Source of the DNA: JAJPKE01 sp052143275
Lineage (GTDB): Bacteria; Chloroflexota; Ktedonobacteria; Ktedonobacterales; JADMIN01
Assembly: GCA_052143275.1 (NCBI GenBank)
Contig: JBKQTH010000236.1
Coordinates: 1 to 31,931, forward strand
Direction of reading: 5' to 3'
DNA: 31,931 bases
Positions 1 through 8,322 of the stretch are shown in pieces. Under the pieces are notes generated by a model. The model worked only from the letters and a program-made list of their open reading frames with translations. It ran no database searches and was not told the origin of the DNA. The first letter of the stretch is position 1. Every line of letters begins with the position of its first letter. The translations under genes were made by a program, and so were the position numbers.

Positions 1-1048
1 GTCCAGGTATGTACCCGGAGAGCACTATCGGCAACCGGCAGGCTATTGCCTCGCAGATGGTGCTAGGTCCAGCTTTGGTGACGATTACATCAGCGGCTCC
101 CATCAACTCATGCATATTCTCGACAAAGCCGAGAATCCGGCACCCCCTTTGCCGAGCAGTGGGAAACCGGACCGCGATGCGCTCCAGCCGGCTCCTGAGC
201 CGCCGGTTGCGTCCAGCGACGATAATGAGTCGGAGAGGCAAATCGGCCTGCCAAAGAGCCGACGCCAGTTGGGCCAGCTTGCCCGCCCCCTCTCCGCCGC
301 CAACGAGTAGCACGGTCGGCGGCGCAGGAAGCGAGCCCCACTCTTCGTCGGCACCAACACGCTCGAGTGAGCGGTTGAATGCCAGGTCTATGGGCATTCC
401 CAAAAGTTGGATCGCCCGCTCCGGAACTCCGTGCCGCCGGCACACGTCACGCGCCTTCTCCGTGGGTACGATGCAGCAATCTACCGCGGGACTCATCCAG
501 CCGGTGTGAGGTGTTTCCAGATCGGTCATGACCGTAAGCACAGGAATTTTCCGGTTCTGTTTCGTCTGCGCCCGCAGCGCGACATGACTGAGCAGCGGAT
601 GAATAATCACGATCATATCAGGGCTTAACCTGCCAAGCAGCTCGGCGAGCCTACGGCGGAGAAGCCGATAGATAAGCCGGTCAAGCGCTCGAAAGCTCAG
701 AGAATGATTGGTGAGATGGAAGAGTGCGCCATAGAGCCATGGCGCATACCGGATGGAGTAGCGGTACAGCTGGTTCAGCTTTGCCAGCGGAAACTGGCCG
801 CAGACCGCAAAGGCATCGACACACTCCAGGCGGTAGCGTTTGGTGAAGGGCGTATCCGCGGTAGATGTCAATGGGTGATCGGTTAGACATGGCGCCGGTT
901 CCAGAGATGGTACTACGCTGGACTCCAGCGTGAGAAGCCTGATTCCCTGGCAGATGGCTTCGGCGGCCCGGCGGTGGCCGGCACCAGTCTCGGCGATAAG
1001 GAAGAGTATGCTATACGCAGGCGGTATATCTTCCGTTGCGACCTCCAC
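1..1048 (-). CDS. GT28-family glycolipid glycosyltransferase (MGDG synthase / diacylglycerol glucosyltransferase-like), 3' end cut by window
   Basis: At least 349 codons are open on the minus strand and run off the window start. The N-terminus reads LFLIAETGAGHRRAAEAI, the glycine/histidine loop typical of the MGDG-synthase N-terminal domain. The middle has DLETPHTGWMSPAVD, and the C-terminal half has GFVENMHELMGAADVIVTK followed by AGPSTICEAIACRLPIV, the nucleotide-sugar-binding signature of GT28 enzymes. Such enzymes transfer a sugar from a UDP-sugar to diacylglycerol at the inner membrane face. The GTG start at 1048 is chosen because GGAGG lies about 9 nt upstream; no ATG fits. It diverges from the response regulator at 1239. 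Sugar and acceptor cannot be read from sequence; MurG-like activity is less likely because of the N-terminal domain type. Confidence 0.85.
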   Translation of the reverse strand, partial: MEVATEDIPPAYSILFLIAETGAGHRRAAEAICQGIRLLTLESSVVPSLEPAPCLTDHPLTSTADTPFTKRYRLECVDAFAVCGQFPLAKLNQLYRYSIRYAPWLYGALFHLTNHSLSFRALDRLIYRLLRRRLAELLGRLSPDMIVIIHPLLSHVALRAQTKQNRKIPVLTVMTDLETPHTGWMSPAVDCCIVPTEKARDVCRRHGVPERAIQLLGMPIDLAFNRSLERVGADEEWGSLPAPPTVLLVGGGEGAGKLAQLASALWQADLPLRLIIVAGRNRRLRSRLERIAVRFPTARQRGCRILGFVENMHELMGAADVIVTKAGPSTICEAIACRLPIVLSGYIPG

Positions 1049-1135
1049 TTTTGTCGATCCTCCGTCGTATGTATAAGGGAACACAGGAAATATAGGGCCC
1101 GTGGCTGACAGGACGATGAATGCTTTTCCCCACTT

Positions 1136-1169
1136 TTGTCATCAAATCGTCATCTTGATCTGCCATAAT
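1136..1169 (+). promoter_or_regulatory. Pho-box-like direct repeat and -10 element upstream of the response regulator
   Basis: TTGTCATCAAATCGTCAT (1136-1153) is two 7-bp half-sites in 11-bp register, close to the PhoB box consensus of two CTGTCAT-like halves separated by an AT-rich 4-mer. Ten bases later comes CATAAT (1164-1169), the same spacing as in classical Pho promoters, where the box replaces the -35. A start near 1176 would give a leader of about 63 nt before the ATG at 1239. The match is seen directly; PhoB-family binding is inferred. Confidence 0.5.
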
Positions 1170-1238
1170 GCGGCCAGAAACCAAAAAGAGCTATAAGTAA
1201 CTATAGACGCTCCGCCGGCTCTCGAGGAACTATTCGCT

Positions 1239-1922
1239 ATGCGTATTCTGCTGATTGAAGATAACCACCGGCTGAACCAGTCACTGGCTGCCAGTCTAAC
1301 CCATGAAGGGTATAGCGTCGACAGCGCCTATGACGGGCAGGAGGGACAGGATCTCGCCGAGATGGCACCGTACGATTTGATCATTCTCGATATTTTGTTA
1401 CCCGAGAAGGATGGTCTTGAGGTCTGCCGCGACTTACGGCGAAGACGGCTGCACACACCGATTCTTTTGCTTACCGCTCGTGACAGTGTGGAGGATCGGG
1501 TCCAGGGTCTTGACTGCGGTGCCGATGATTACCTGGTCAAGCCCTTTGCCCTACAGGAGTTGCTCGCCCGCCTGCGCGCTCTGTTAAGACGCCAGTCGCC
1601 CTACACTCCGGGGCAACTGGAGATCGCCGGACTGGTCATGGATCCAACTACGCGCCAGGTAGAGCGAGAGGGCCGGCCCATTGAGCTGACGCCCAAGGAG
1701 TACGCGTTGCTCGAATACTTACTCTACCATACTCATCAGGTGCTAACCCGTGAGATGATTTTGCAGCACATCTGGAACTATGAGTTTGAGTGCGAGTCGA
1801 ATGTCATCGATGTCTACATCCGGCGGCTGCGCCGCAAAATCGATGACCCGTTTGCGGTCAAATTGCTCTCTACTGTCCGTGGTATCGGCTATCGTCTGCA
1901 GGCACCGTCAGAGCAAGGCTGA
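1239..1922 (+). CDS. OmpR/PhoB-family DNA-binding response regulator (orphan)
   Basis: The 227-aa protein has an N-terminal receiver domain (about residues 2-115) and a C-terminal winged-helix Trans_reg_C domain (about 128-222). The phosphorylation site is intact: acidic residue D8, acceptor D51, T79 and K101 (VKPFALQEL). The output domain carries ELTPKEYALLEYL and the recognition-helix region VIDVYIRRLRRKID. No histidine kinase is adjacent, so its partner is encoded elsewhere. It is 6 bp upstream of the FAD oxidase gene and probably co-transcribed with it. It diverges from the glycosyltransferase, and a Pho-box-like repeat lies in the shared region, consistent with autoregulation. The inducing signal is not shown by the sequence. 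Confidence 0.93.
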   Translation: MRILLIEDNHRLNQSLAASLTHEGYSVDSAYDGQEGQDLAEMAPYDLIILDILLPEKDGLEVCRDLRRRRLHTPILLLTARDSVEDRVQGLDCGADDYLVKPFALQELLARLRALLRRQSPYTPGQLEIAGLVMDPTTRQVEREGRPIELTPKEYALLEYLLYHTHQVLTREMILQHIWNYEFECESNVIDVYIRRLRRKIDDPFAVKLLSTVRGIGYRLQAPSEQG

Positions 1923-1928
1923 TCCATC

Positions 1929-3311
1929 ATGGCGGAACTCAGCAACTGGAGTAAGACGGGGCGCTCGCCCTGTCATCTCTTCCCGGCAGCCGATATCGCC
2001 GGCATCAGTGACGCTCTGTCCTACGCACGAGATCACAACCTGGCGGTGATTCCTCGCGGCGCCGGCCACAGTTATACCGACGCGGCGTGGAATACCGGCG
2101 GAATGGTCGTGGATCTCACCCCGATGCGCCGGATCATCTCCTGGGATCCCGACCACGGCGTAATACGGGTAGAAGCAGGCGTGACCCTGAGCGACATCCT
2201 TCAAGTTACCTGGAAGGATGGCTGGTGGCCCTTCGCCACTCCGTCCACACCGGCGGTCACCATCGGCGGCTGTATAGGCATGAACGTTGTGGGCAAGAAT
2301 TCGGTCAACTGCGGCACCTTCGGCGATCACATACTTGCCCTGGAAGTGCTGCTTGCCGGGGGCAACGTGCTCTCGCTGACACCCGAGCGGGATGGGAAGC
2401 TTTTTCACGCTTTCGTAGGCAGCCTGGGACTGCTGGGCATCGTCATCTCAGCTACGCTGCAGCTGCAGCGGCTGCCTTCCGATCGAGTCAGAGTGGAGAC
2501 GCGTGGCGCCGCCACACTCGCCGAGATGTTCGCTCTCTTCGCCCAGCAACAGCCCCAGAGTGATTTCATCGAGGGCTGGATCGATGGCTTCGCGGTAGCG
2601 CACGAACTGGGACGTGGCCAGGTGACCTCGGCAACCATGAGCCAGCTTGCCACCAAGACACAGTTCCAGTATCCTCCCAGTGGCGCCAGCGACCACATAC
2701 CAGCCTACCTGGTCAACGGGATCGGCGCTCTCTGCCGGCCGCTACTGGTACGTAGTCTGCCCATGGCTAACCGCGCCCGATACTATCGCAGCCGATGGCT
2801 CCGAACTACCAGGCAGACGCGTAGCCTGCCGGCGTACACCTACTATCCACCCACCGCCTTTACCGGGTATCACGTGGTTTTCCCGAGAGGCGTCGAGACG
2901 TTCCACGCCTTCGTTCCTGGAGCACGGGCCCAGGAGACCTTCGAGTCGGTACTGCGCTACTCACAGGACCATGGCTCTCTGCCGATCTGGTGTATCATGA
3001 AGCAACATCGCCGCGATGCTTTCCTGCTGAGCTATCAAGTCGATGGTTTTTCGCTGGAGCTGAATTATCCTCGCAACACTCGGAGACCTGAGGCGCTGGA
3101 GCGCGTGCTGCGACACATGATCGAGATAGTTATCTCAGCGGGAGGCAGATTTTATCTTGCCAAAGACCACTTTCAGACGCGAGAGCAGTATCGCCGCAGC
3201 GTCGGCGACACTGTGGTCGATCACTTTCTCGAACTCAAAGAGCGCTTCGATCCTGAGTCGCTCTGGCAGTCGGACCTGTATCACCGTCTCTTCGCTGAGC
3301 CGCCGCGGTGA
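1929..3311 (+). CDS. FAD-binding oxidase, DprE1-like (decaprenylphosphoryl-ribose oxidase family)
   Basis: The 460-aa protein has an FAD_binding_4 (PCMH/VAO) domain in the N-terminal half, with IPRGAGHSYTDA at about 41-52 and GGCIGMNVVGKN at about 113-124. The C-terminal ALO-type part reads GGRFYLAKDHFQTREQYRR and FDPESLWQSDLYHRLF. The AKD lysine (about residue 412) matches the conserved GGRLYTAKD region of mycobacterial DprE1, which oxidises the 2'-OH of a polyprenyl-phosphate pentose. Length fits that family (about 460 aa). It starts 6 bp after the response regulator stop and is followed at once by a membrane methyltransferase-family gene. No DprE2-like epimerase partner is nearby, so the substrate may be a different lipid-linked or free sugar. 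Confidence 0.8.
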   Translation: MAELSNWSKTGRSPCHLFPAADIAGISDALSYARDHNLAVIPRGAGHSYTDAAWNTGGMVVDLTPMRRIISWDPDHGVIRVEAGVTLSDILQVTWKDGWWPFATPSTPAVTIGGCIGMNVVGKNSVNCGTFGDHILALEVLLAGGNVLSLTPERDGKLFHAFVGSLGLLGIVISATLQLQRLPSDRVRVETRGAATLAEMFALFAQQQPQSDFIEGWIDGFAVAHELGRGQVTSATMSQLATKTQFQYPPSGASDHIPAYLVNGIGALCRPLLVRSLPMANRARYYRSRWLRTTRQTRSLPAYTYYPPTAFTGYHVVFPRGVETFHAFVPGARAQETFESVLRYSQDHGSLPIWCIMKQHRRDAFLLSYQVDGFSLELNYPRNTRRPEALERVLRHMIEIVISAGGRFYLAKDHFQTREQYRRSVGDTVVDHFLELKERFDPESLWQSDLYHRLFAEPPR

Positions 3312-3337
3312 CCCTATGCCGAGATCGGAGGCTGACT

Positions 3338-3940
3338 TTGCTACCGTTGATCTATACCAACATAGATGCCGCTGTGATATTCATTGCCGCTTGCCTGATC
3401 TGGAATATTCCTGAAGCCATTGGCATGTTCAGACAAACGGCCAAGAGCAGTAGAAGAGAAGCATCGGTACAGGACCGCGGCTCTCTCTTTGTCCTGATCG
3501 GACTTCTCTGGGTAGGCCTGGCGGTGAATTTCATTCTTTCAGCTTGGCTGCCGGCGGCAGCTATATCCTGGCATAGGACGGCGCTATTCCTTCTGGGCGT
3601 GATTTTGATTCTTGTGGGGGTGGCACTGCGCTGGTACGCCATCGGGACGCTGGGGAGATACTTTACCCGCGACGTGGCCGTATCGGCGGATCAAACTGTC
3701 GTGCGGCGAGGCCCCTACCGCTGGATTCGCCACCCTTCGTACACCGGTACCTTCCTGACTATGCTGGGAGTGGGCCTGGCCATGACCAACTGGGCCAGCC
3801 TGGCGGCACTGCTCACCTGTGTCGCCGTCGGACACGTGTACCGGGTACGCGTCGAGGAGAAGGCTCTCTACCTGGCCCTTGGCCAGCCGTACCTCGACTA
3901 CAGCCGGCACACCAAGCGCTTCATTCCCCGGGTATTCTAG
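3338..3940 (+). CDS. Isoprenylcysteine carboxyl methyltransferase (ICMT)-family membrane protein
   Basis: About 200 aa with four to five hydrophobic segments. The C-terminal half has the ICMT/PEMT signature: RWYAIGTLGRYFTRDV, then VVRRGPYRWIRHPSYTG with the conserved RHP, and a terminal EEKALYLALGQPYLDY region. Bacterial members are membrane-bound SAM-dependent methyltransferases whose substrates are mostly unknown. The TTG at 3338 is preferred because GGAGG lies 6 nt upstream. An in-frame GTG at 3308 overlaps the previous stop codon and would add 10 residues, but has no clear ribosome-binding site. It sits in the RR-oxidase-ICMT-glycosidase run, so a role in lipid or envelope modification is plausible but inferred. 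Confidence 0.83.
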   Translation: MLPLIYTNIDAAVIFIAACLIWNIPEAIGMFRQTAKSSRREASVQDRGSLFVLIGLLWVGLAVNFILSAWLPAAAISWHRTALFLLGVILILVGVALRWYAIGTLGRYFTRDVAVSADQTVVRRGPYRWIRHPSYTGTFLTMLGVGLAMTNWASLAALLTCVAVGHVYRVRVEEKALYLALGQPYLDYSRHTKRFIPRVF

Positions 3941-3957
3941 AAGGCGCAGGCAAGCAC

Positions 3958-5058
3958 ATGGCACTCGAAGTCCAGCTAAAGCGAGCAACACAGCCGCTTT
4001 CGGACCGGTGGCAGCAGCTACCCGTCGAACTGCGTCATACGACGCAGCTCGGCATAAGCTACCGCCTGCCTCAGGTCGAGGCCTTCGGTCTGGATGCGCG
4101 TGCCACTCTCGAGAGACTTCTCAGCTATCCATTTCAACTGGTTCGTCTTGGTGCCTACTGGAACCGTATCGAGCCCAAACCAGGAGCGTTCAACACCGAC
4201 GAACTCGACTGGCAGATGGATGCCGCTGAGCGATCCGGCAAAGACGTTATCCTCTGTGTTGGGCCGCTGAAAACTTTTGGCTATCCAGAGTTCTTCGTGC
4301 CTGCGCACCATCTTCCTCACCCATTCCCCGAGCATACTCTCGTACAGCCCTCCGCGTACCCATCGCTGCTCGCGGCGGCCTGCAGCTACCTCACTCGTCT
4401 GGTAGAGCGATACCAGGCACGCACCAGCATTGTAGCCTGGCAGCTCGAACACGAAGCCGTCGATCCGCTGGGGTTGGAACATTCGTGGCGCTTGGCTCGG
4501 GCTTTCGTCGAAAGCGAGTTCGCAGCGCTGCGCCGAGTCGATCCCACACGCCCCATCATGATGAACGGCTTTCTCCCCACCTCCTTACCGGTTGGTCTCT
4601 CCCAGTGGTGGCGCACCCGAGATCAGGGGGATTCGCTGGCCCTGGCTCAGCGCCTGGCCGATATTGTGGGTATCGACTACTATCCACGCACTGCGCTGAT
4701 GAGCATCGGGACGAGGACGCTCTACCTGGACGGCAGCCAGAGTTCCTGGCAATGGGAAAGACGGAAGCGGTTGGGTGCCTGGACCCGTACCCATGAGGGG
4801 AAACTGATGATAGCCGAGGGCCAGGCTGAACCCTGGGAGACGGCGACGACGCCACCTAGTCCAGACCAACAGCGAGGTATGTACAGCTGCTTGCCTGAGC
4901 ACATAGTTCAGAACTACAACAGCTGGATGCACTGGTCCCGGCCGGTAGGCCCACTCTACGCCTATCTCTTCTGGGGAGCGGAGTACTGGATAGTTCGTGA
5001 GCAAACCCAGGATCCATACTACCTTCAGGCATTCGCGCGCATCTTGGAAAATGCCTGA
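3958..5058 (+). CDS. Clan GH-A glycoside hydrolase-like protein (cellulase / beta-galactosidase type)
   Basis: The 366-aa protein looks like a (beta/alpha)8 glycosidase. The early strand has VRLGAYWNRIEPKPGAFN (about 62-79), typical of GH5/GH42-like folds. The probable acid/base region is VAWQLEHEAVDP with E166, and the probable nucleophile region is LMIAEGQAEPWE with E287. YNSWMHWSRPVGPLYAYLFW near the end resembles the last strands of the barrel. No signal peptide is visible, so it is likely cytosolic. The residue before the putative acid/base Glu is His (H165), where clan GH-A normally has Asn. It lies 17 bp after the ICMT-family gene on the same strand. Substrate is unknown; an inactive or sugar-binding homologue is possible. 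Confidence 0.75.
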   Translation: MALEVQLKRATQPLSDRWQQLPVELRHTTQLGISYRLPQVEAFGLDARATLERLLSYPFQLVRLGAYWNRIEPKPGAFNTDELDWQMDAAERSGKDVILCVGPLKTFGYPEFFVPAHHLPHPFPEHTLVQPSAYPSLLAAACSYLTRLVERYQARTSIVAWQLEHEAVDPLGLEHSWRLARAFVESEFAALRRVDPTRPIMMNGFLPTSLPVGLSQWWRTRDQGDSLALAQRLADIVGIDYYPRTALMSIGTRTLYLDGSQSSWQWERRKRLGAWTRTHEGKLMIAEGQAEPWETATTPPSPDQQRGMYSCLPEHIVQNYNSWMHWSRPVGPLYAYLFWGAEYWIVREQTQDPYYLQAFARILENA

Positions 5059-5082
5059 TGCTAACCGCCCTCGACCTCACGC

Positions 5083-6384
5083 TCATGGAAGAGTAGCCGG
5101 AACGAAGAACAGCACCAGCAAGGTAGCGCAGAGTAGCAGCGCGTAGCCGCCGCGCAGTCGAGGAGATAGGCCGCAGGCGACCAATACTCCCAGCACGATC
5201 GCCGGCGCCACCAGTCGCCCGGCCGCCCAGGGGTCAGCCCATTCGTTATAGGCGGTCAGCGTGGCAACAAACGCATAGACCAGGACGATAAGCGGCACCG
5301 GATCACTAAGAAGCGCCCGCACGCCATGCTGCCGGATCCAGACCAGGGCGAGACCAAAGGCAACGACGAGCGGTATCGCCACAAATATGACCGTGGCGGC
5401 AAAGTTCGTGCTGCCGTAATTCTGCAGCAGGCCGCGAAAAGGCAGCTCCAGGCCGTGTGTCGCGGCAGCGCTTTCGGTCAGTCCAAAGCGGCCGAAGAGC
5501 CGGTACAGAATAAACTGCCATACCGAGAAAGGGGCCAGCGCTATTACCAGGAAGGTGAAGGCGGTGCGCCACCGGCGCTCGGCCAGTAACGGAAGGCATA
5601 GGAGCGGAAGCACGAGCACCAGCTGCTCGCGTGTCAGCAGCGCGGCCGCCACCGCTAACGCCGACCAGAGCGGCCGGCCTCTGCGCATCAGGTATACCGC
5701 CACAACCGTCCACATCACCGCATACGGGTCGGAAACGTCGCGCAGTAGCGCCAGCACCTCGCCGGCGAAGAGACCGGCAGCCACGCTCAGCCAGCGCGAC
5801 ACACCCGAAGCCACGCAGAGCGCACCAATCAGCCAGACGGTAATGAGAATTGCGGCAAAATCAATCAGAAACAACACTGGGTGGAGAAGGTTGGAGTTGC
5901 CTAGGGCCAGCAGCCGCGCAGTCATTGGGTAGAGTATGCGCTCCTCCCGCAACGGCTGCGCATCCAATGGGCAGTGTACCGACCCATCGGCGCAGGCGGT
6001 AATGATGGCCGGATTCTGAGCCATGAAGAAGTAGAACTGGCCGTCATAGCCTAGCGGCGCGACCGACTGTCCCTGGTCACCGATAAGGGTCGACCACTTG
6101 CGCCCCACATCGTTGAAGGCAAGAAAGATCGGAACCGCCGACGGTTGTTTCTGGTTGTCCCAGACCTTGTCTTCGAAGTCCCAGCGAAAGTAATAGATAC
6201 CGGCCATGCAGACCAGCACCACCGCGACGGCCAGCAGCGGCCCAATCTGCCGCAAGAGGCGCAAGAACGCGCCGCCCGAAGCGGTAGGAGGCGTGGCGCT
6301 GCTGCCATCTTCCCTGCCTGGCTCCCGCTCGAGCATGCTCCCCTGCTCATCCTGCGCTCCCTGGTTTGAATCGCTCAGTCTCAC
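5083..6384 (-). CDS. Polytopic membrane protein, AZOBR_p60025/GT-C-like family (cell-surface glycopolymer type)
   Basis: 433 aa with about nine to ten hydrophobic segments. A disordered, acidic and polar N-terminus (about 40 residues) precedes the first transmembrane helix (about 46-64). The first periplasmic loop has YDGQFYFFMAQNP (about 113-125) and RILYPMTARLLALG, motifs shared by proteins annotated as surface glycopolymer formation proteins or GT-C-like mannosyltransferases. LLTREQLVL sits at about 249-257. The GTG start at 6384 has GGGGAG about 7 nt upstream; an internal ATG (residue 17) is an alternative. It converges on the glycosidase-like gene with only 24 bp between stops. A transferase or scaffold role in surface polysaccharide is inferred from family resemblance. 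Confidence 0.68.
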   Translation of the reverse strand: MRLSDSNQGAQDEQGSMLEREPGREDGSSATPPTASGGAFLRLLRQIGPLLAVAVVLVCMAGIYYFRWDFEDKVWDNQKQPSAVPIFLAFNDVGRKWSTLIGDQGQSVAPLGYDGQFYFFMAQNPAIITACADGSVHCPLDAQPLREERILYPMTARLLALGNSNLLHPVLFLIDFAAILITVWLIGALCVASGVSRWLSVAAGLFAGEVLALLRDVSDPYAVMWTVVAVYLMRRGRPLWSALAVAAALLTREQLVLVLPLLCLPLLAERRWRTAFTFLVIALAPFSVWQFILYRLFGRFGLTESAAATHGLELPFRGLLQNYGSTNFAATVIFVAIPLVVAFGLALVWIRQHGVRALLSDPVPLIVLVYAFVATLTAYNEWADPWAAGRLVAPAIVLGVLVACGLSPRLRGGYALLLCATLLVLFFVPATLP

Positions 6385-6557
6385 CGCGGCTCCCCACGTC
6401 CTAACAGTTTCGTGCTCAGTACTATTCCAGCTCTCGCGTCCAGCTCACCGCCAGATTTTCCGGCAACTTGTGCAAGGGTAACACCAGAGCCGGAGGCGAT
6501 GAGCCGGGGTCTAGTATACGCCAAAGGCGACGGGTGGCATAGACCTGAGATCTCACC

Positions 6558-7091
6558 TTACTCCAGGCGCAGGATCATCAACTCTTCATCCCAGTACCGG
6601 CTGCCCTGTTTCAGAGCACGTGGCTCCAGGCCATATGCCTCAAAGCCCAGTGAGTGATAGAGCGCTCGCGCCGCGGAATTGGTGGTGACTACTGACAGCA
6701 GGAGCTGCTCCAGCCCGGGTAGCTTTCGCGCCTGAGATATGGCTTCGGAGACGAGCGCCTTGCCGATGCCCTGCCCCCGCCTCTCGGACGACACATACAT
6801 ACTGATGATATAGCCCTTATGCTCAGACTTGAGCCCGCCTTCGCGAAAGAAGGCCACCATACCTACTAGATTGCCTGCCTCAGATGACTCATCTGCCGCT
6901 TCTGCCGGAAAGGCGCCTAGAAAGAAGGTTTGGTCATGAGGTCGAAGCAAGCGCTCCCGTATGCTCTGCTTGCCGCTCCGCACCGTTTCCTCGTACGTGG
7001 ATCCAAAGGCCTCGGGACTCTCTTCTAGCGCGCGCAGCCTCAGGTTGAACAGCGCGTCAGTGTCCTCTTCAGCCAGCGGGCGAATCAGCAT
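6558..7091 (-). CDS. GNAT-family N-acetyltransferase
   Basis: The 177-aa protein is a single GNAT domain. It begins MLIRPLAEEDTDALFNLR and has the acetyl-CoA pyrophosphate-binding motif A in MYVSSERRGQGIGKALVSEA (RRGQGIG), then motif B in NSAARALYHSLGFEAYG. The ATG at 7091 is chosen because GGAGGA lies 7 nt upstream. In-frame ATG (7106) and GTG (7112) codons overlap that ribosome-binding site. It starts 39 bp after the exchanger gene and is probably in the same transcript. The acceptor cannot be told from sequence; small-molecule and ribosomal-protein acetylation are both possible. Confidence 0.88.
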   Translation of the reverse strand: MLIRPLAEEDTDALFNLRLRALEESPEAFGSTYEETVRSGKQSIRERLLRPHDQTFFLGAFPAEAADESSEAGNLVGMVAFFREGGLKSEHKGYIISMYVSSERRGQGIGKALVSEAISQARKLPGLEQLLLSVVTTNSAARALYHSLGFEAYGLEPRALKQGSRYWDEELMILRLE

Positions 7092-7130
7092 GAATATTCC
7101 TCCCATGTTCACCTCACTTGGGTAAAGATT

Positions 7131-8294
7131 TTATCTAGAGACGCTGATGTGAATAGCCACCCAGACGATGTAGACCCCAAAGAGCGCCACTCCTGCCCAG
7201 CGTGGTATGCGTCTCGTGTGGACAATGGCGACGATCGCCAACCCTAAGAGGCACAGCAATGGCACATCGAGGCGGATGAGCAGCCCGTCTTGAAAGCCTA
7301 TCGGCCAGAAGAGCAGCGGGAGAGCACTGCCCAGCGCCAGATTGATGGTGTTGCTGCTCAGGATCTCCTCGACGCAGGTGCTGGCTCGGCCGGTTCGGGC
7401 CAGCTGATAGGCGACCACGGTATTGGGCAGTGAAGTAGCCACCGCCAGCACCACTACACTTAGAATGATGGGAGAGAGATGCAGGTCGGCCGCTCCCGTC
7501 TGCCCTGCCCGAACCATAATGATAACACCAACCAGGGCAATGCCTAACGCCAGCATGGCCAGCAGGATCGTTCCGAAAGGAACTCCAGGCGGTTCCGCAG
7601 GCCCGCTGGGAACTTCGGGTGGCTGGTACGATCGGGCGGGTATCTCAACCAGATCGGAAGATTCAGCTGAAGCCGCGACCGCATCAGTTAGATCCGCCGT
7701 TAGAGAATGATCAACGGGTTCGGCGGGGTAACGGCCAGGCTCCACTGCCGTAGGCGGTCGAAGCGCATCTCGGACTACCAGCCCAAACAGGGCCAGTATT
7801 ACCAGGTTCAGTATAGTCAGTAGCACCTGGCGGCCAGGCGATGGGAATATGGCGGCAGTGAGCAGAACCAGGAACGTCGTTCCGCCCATGGCCGCGGCCA
7901 GCCAGGCCAGGGTTTGGGTTTCGGCGGACTCAGAGAGACTCAGGATAATTCCCCGCCGGTTGGGAGCGGCAAATGCGGCCACTCCTAGGATCACCGCAGC
8001 GTTATAGATATTTGAGCCCACGATGATGCCAAACCCTACCAGCCCGTGTCCTCCCAGAAAGGCAGCTAGCGAGGCCACGTAGTTAGGAATGTTGGCCCCG
8101 AGCGCGCTCAAGAATCCCAGTAGCTCGGAGGAGAGGTGCTCGTAGTCGCTGAGTCCCTCAAGTAGACGCGTGTACCTGGCGGCCGCATTTAGAGTTATGA
8201 GGAGCGCGCCCAAAAAGACCAGGGCGGGCAACGCCCAGTCTGGTAACCGCGCAGCGAAGAGCGCCGGCAGGAGCAGGATATCTGCAGGATGCAT
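7131..8294 (-). CDS. CaCA-superfamily (Na+/Ca2+ exchanger-like) membrane antiporter with substituted ion-binding residues
   Basis: 387 aa with about ten to eleven transmembrane helices in two inverted halves, joined by an acidic, Pro-rich loop of about 65 residues. The alpha-repeats are recognisable: GANIPNYVASL (about 66-76) with GSNIYNAAVILG (93-104), and ATSLPNTVVAY (286-296) with SSNTINLALGSAL (313-325). In canonical members the first motif of each repeat is GTSxPE and the second repeat has GSNIFD. Here the two Glu and the Asp all appear as Asn, so the site may carry no carboxylate. The ATG at 8294 is preferred (AGAGAGAG 9 nt upstream); a TTG at 8318 lies closer to the hairpin. A promoter and terminator-like hairpin precede the gene. 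The transported ion is unknown. Confidence 0.8.
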   Translation of the reverse strand: MHPADILLLPALFAARLPDWALPALVFLGALLITLNAAARYTRLLEGLSDYEHLSSELLGFLSALGANIPNYVASLAAFLGGHGLVGFGIIVGSNIYNAAVILGVAAFAAPNRRGIILSLSESAETQTLAWLAAAMGGTTFLVLLTAAIFPSPGRQVLLTILNLVILALFGLVVRDALRPPTAVEPGRYPAEPVDHSLTADLTDAVAASAESSDLVEIPARSYQPPEVPSGPAEPPGVPFGTILLAMLALGIALVGVIIMVRAGQTGAADLHLSPIILSVVVLAVATSLPNTVVAYQLARTGRASTCVEEILSSNTINLALGSALPLLFWPIGFQDGLLIRLDVPLLCLLGLAIVAIVHTRRIPRWAGVALFGVYIVWVAIHISVSR

Positions 8295-8322
8295 GTGCGC
8301 GAACTCTCTCTTTAGCAAAAGA

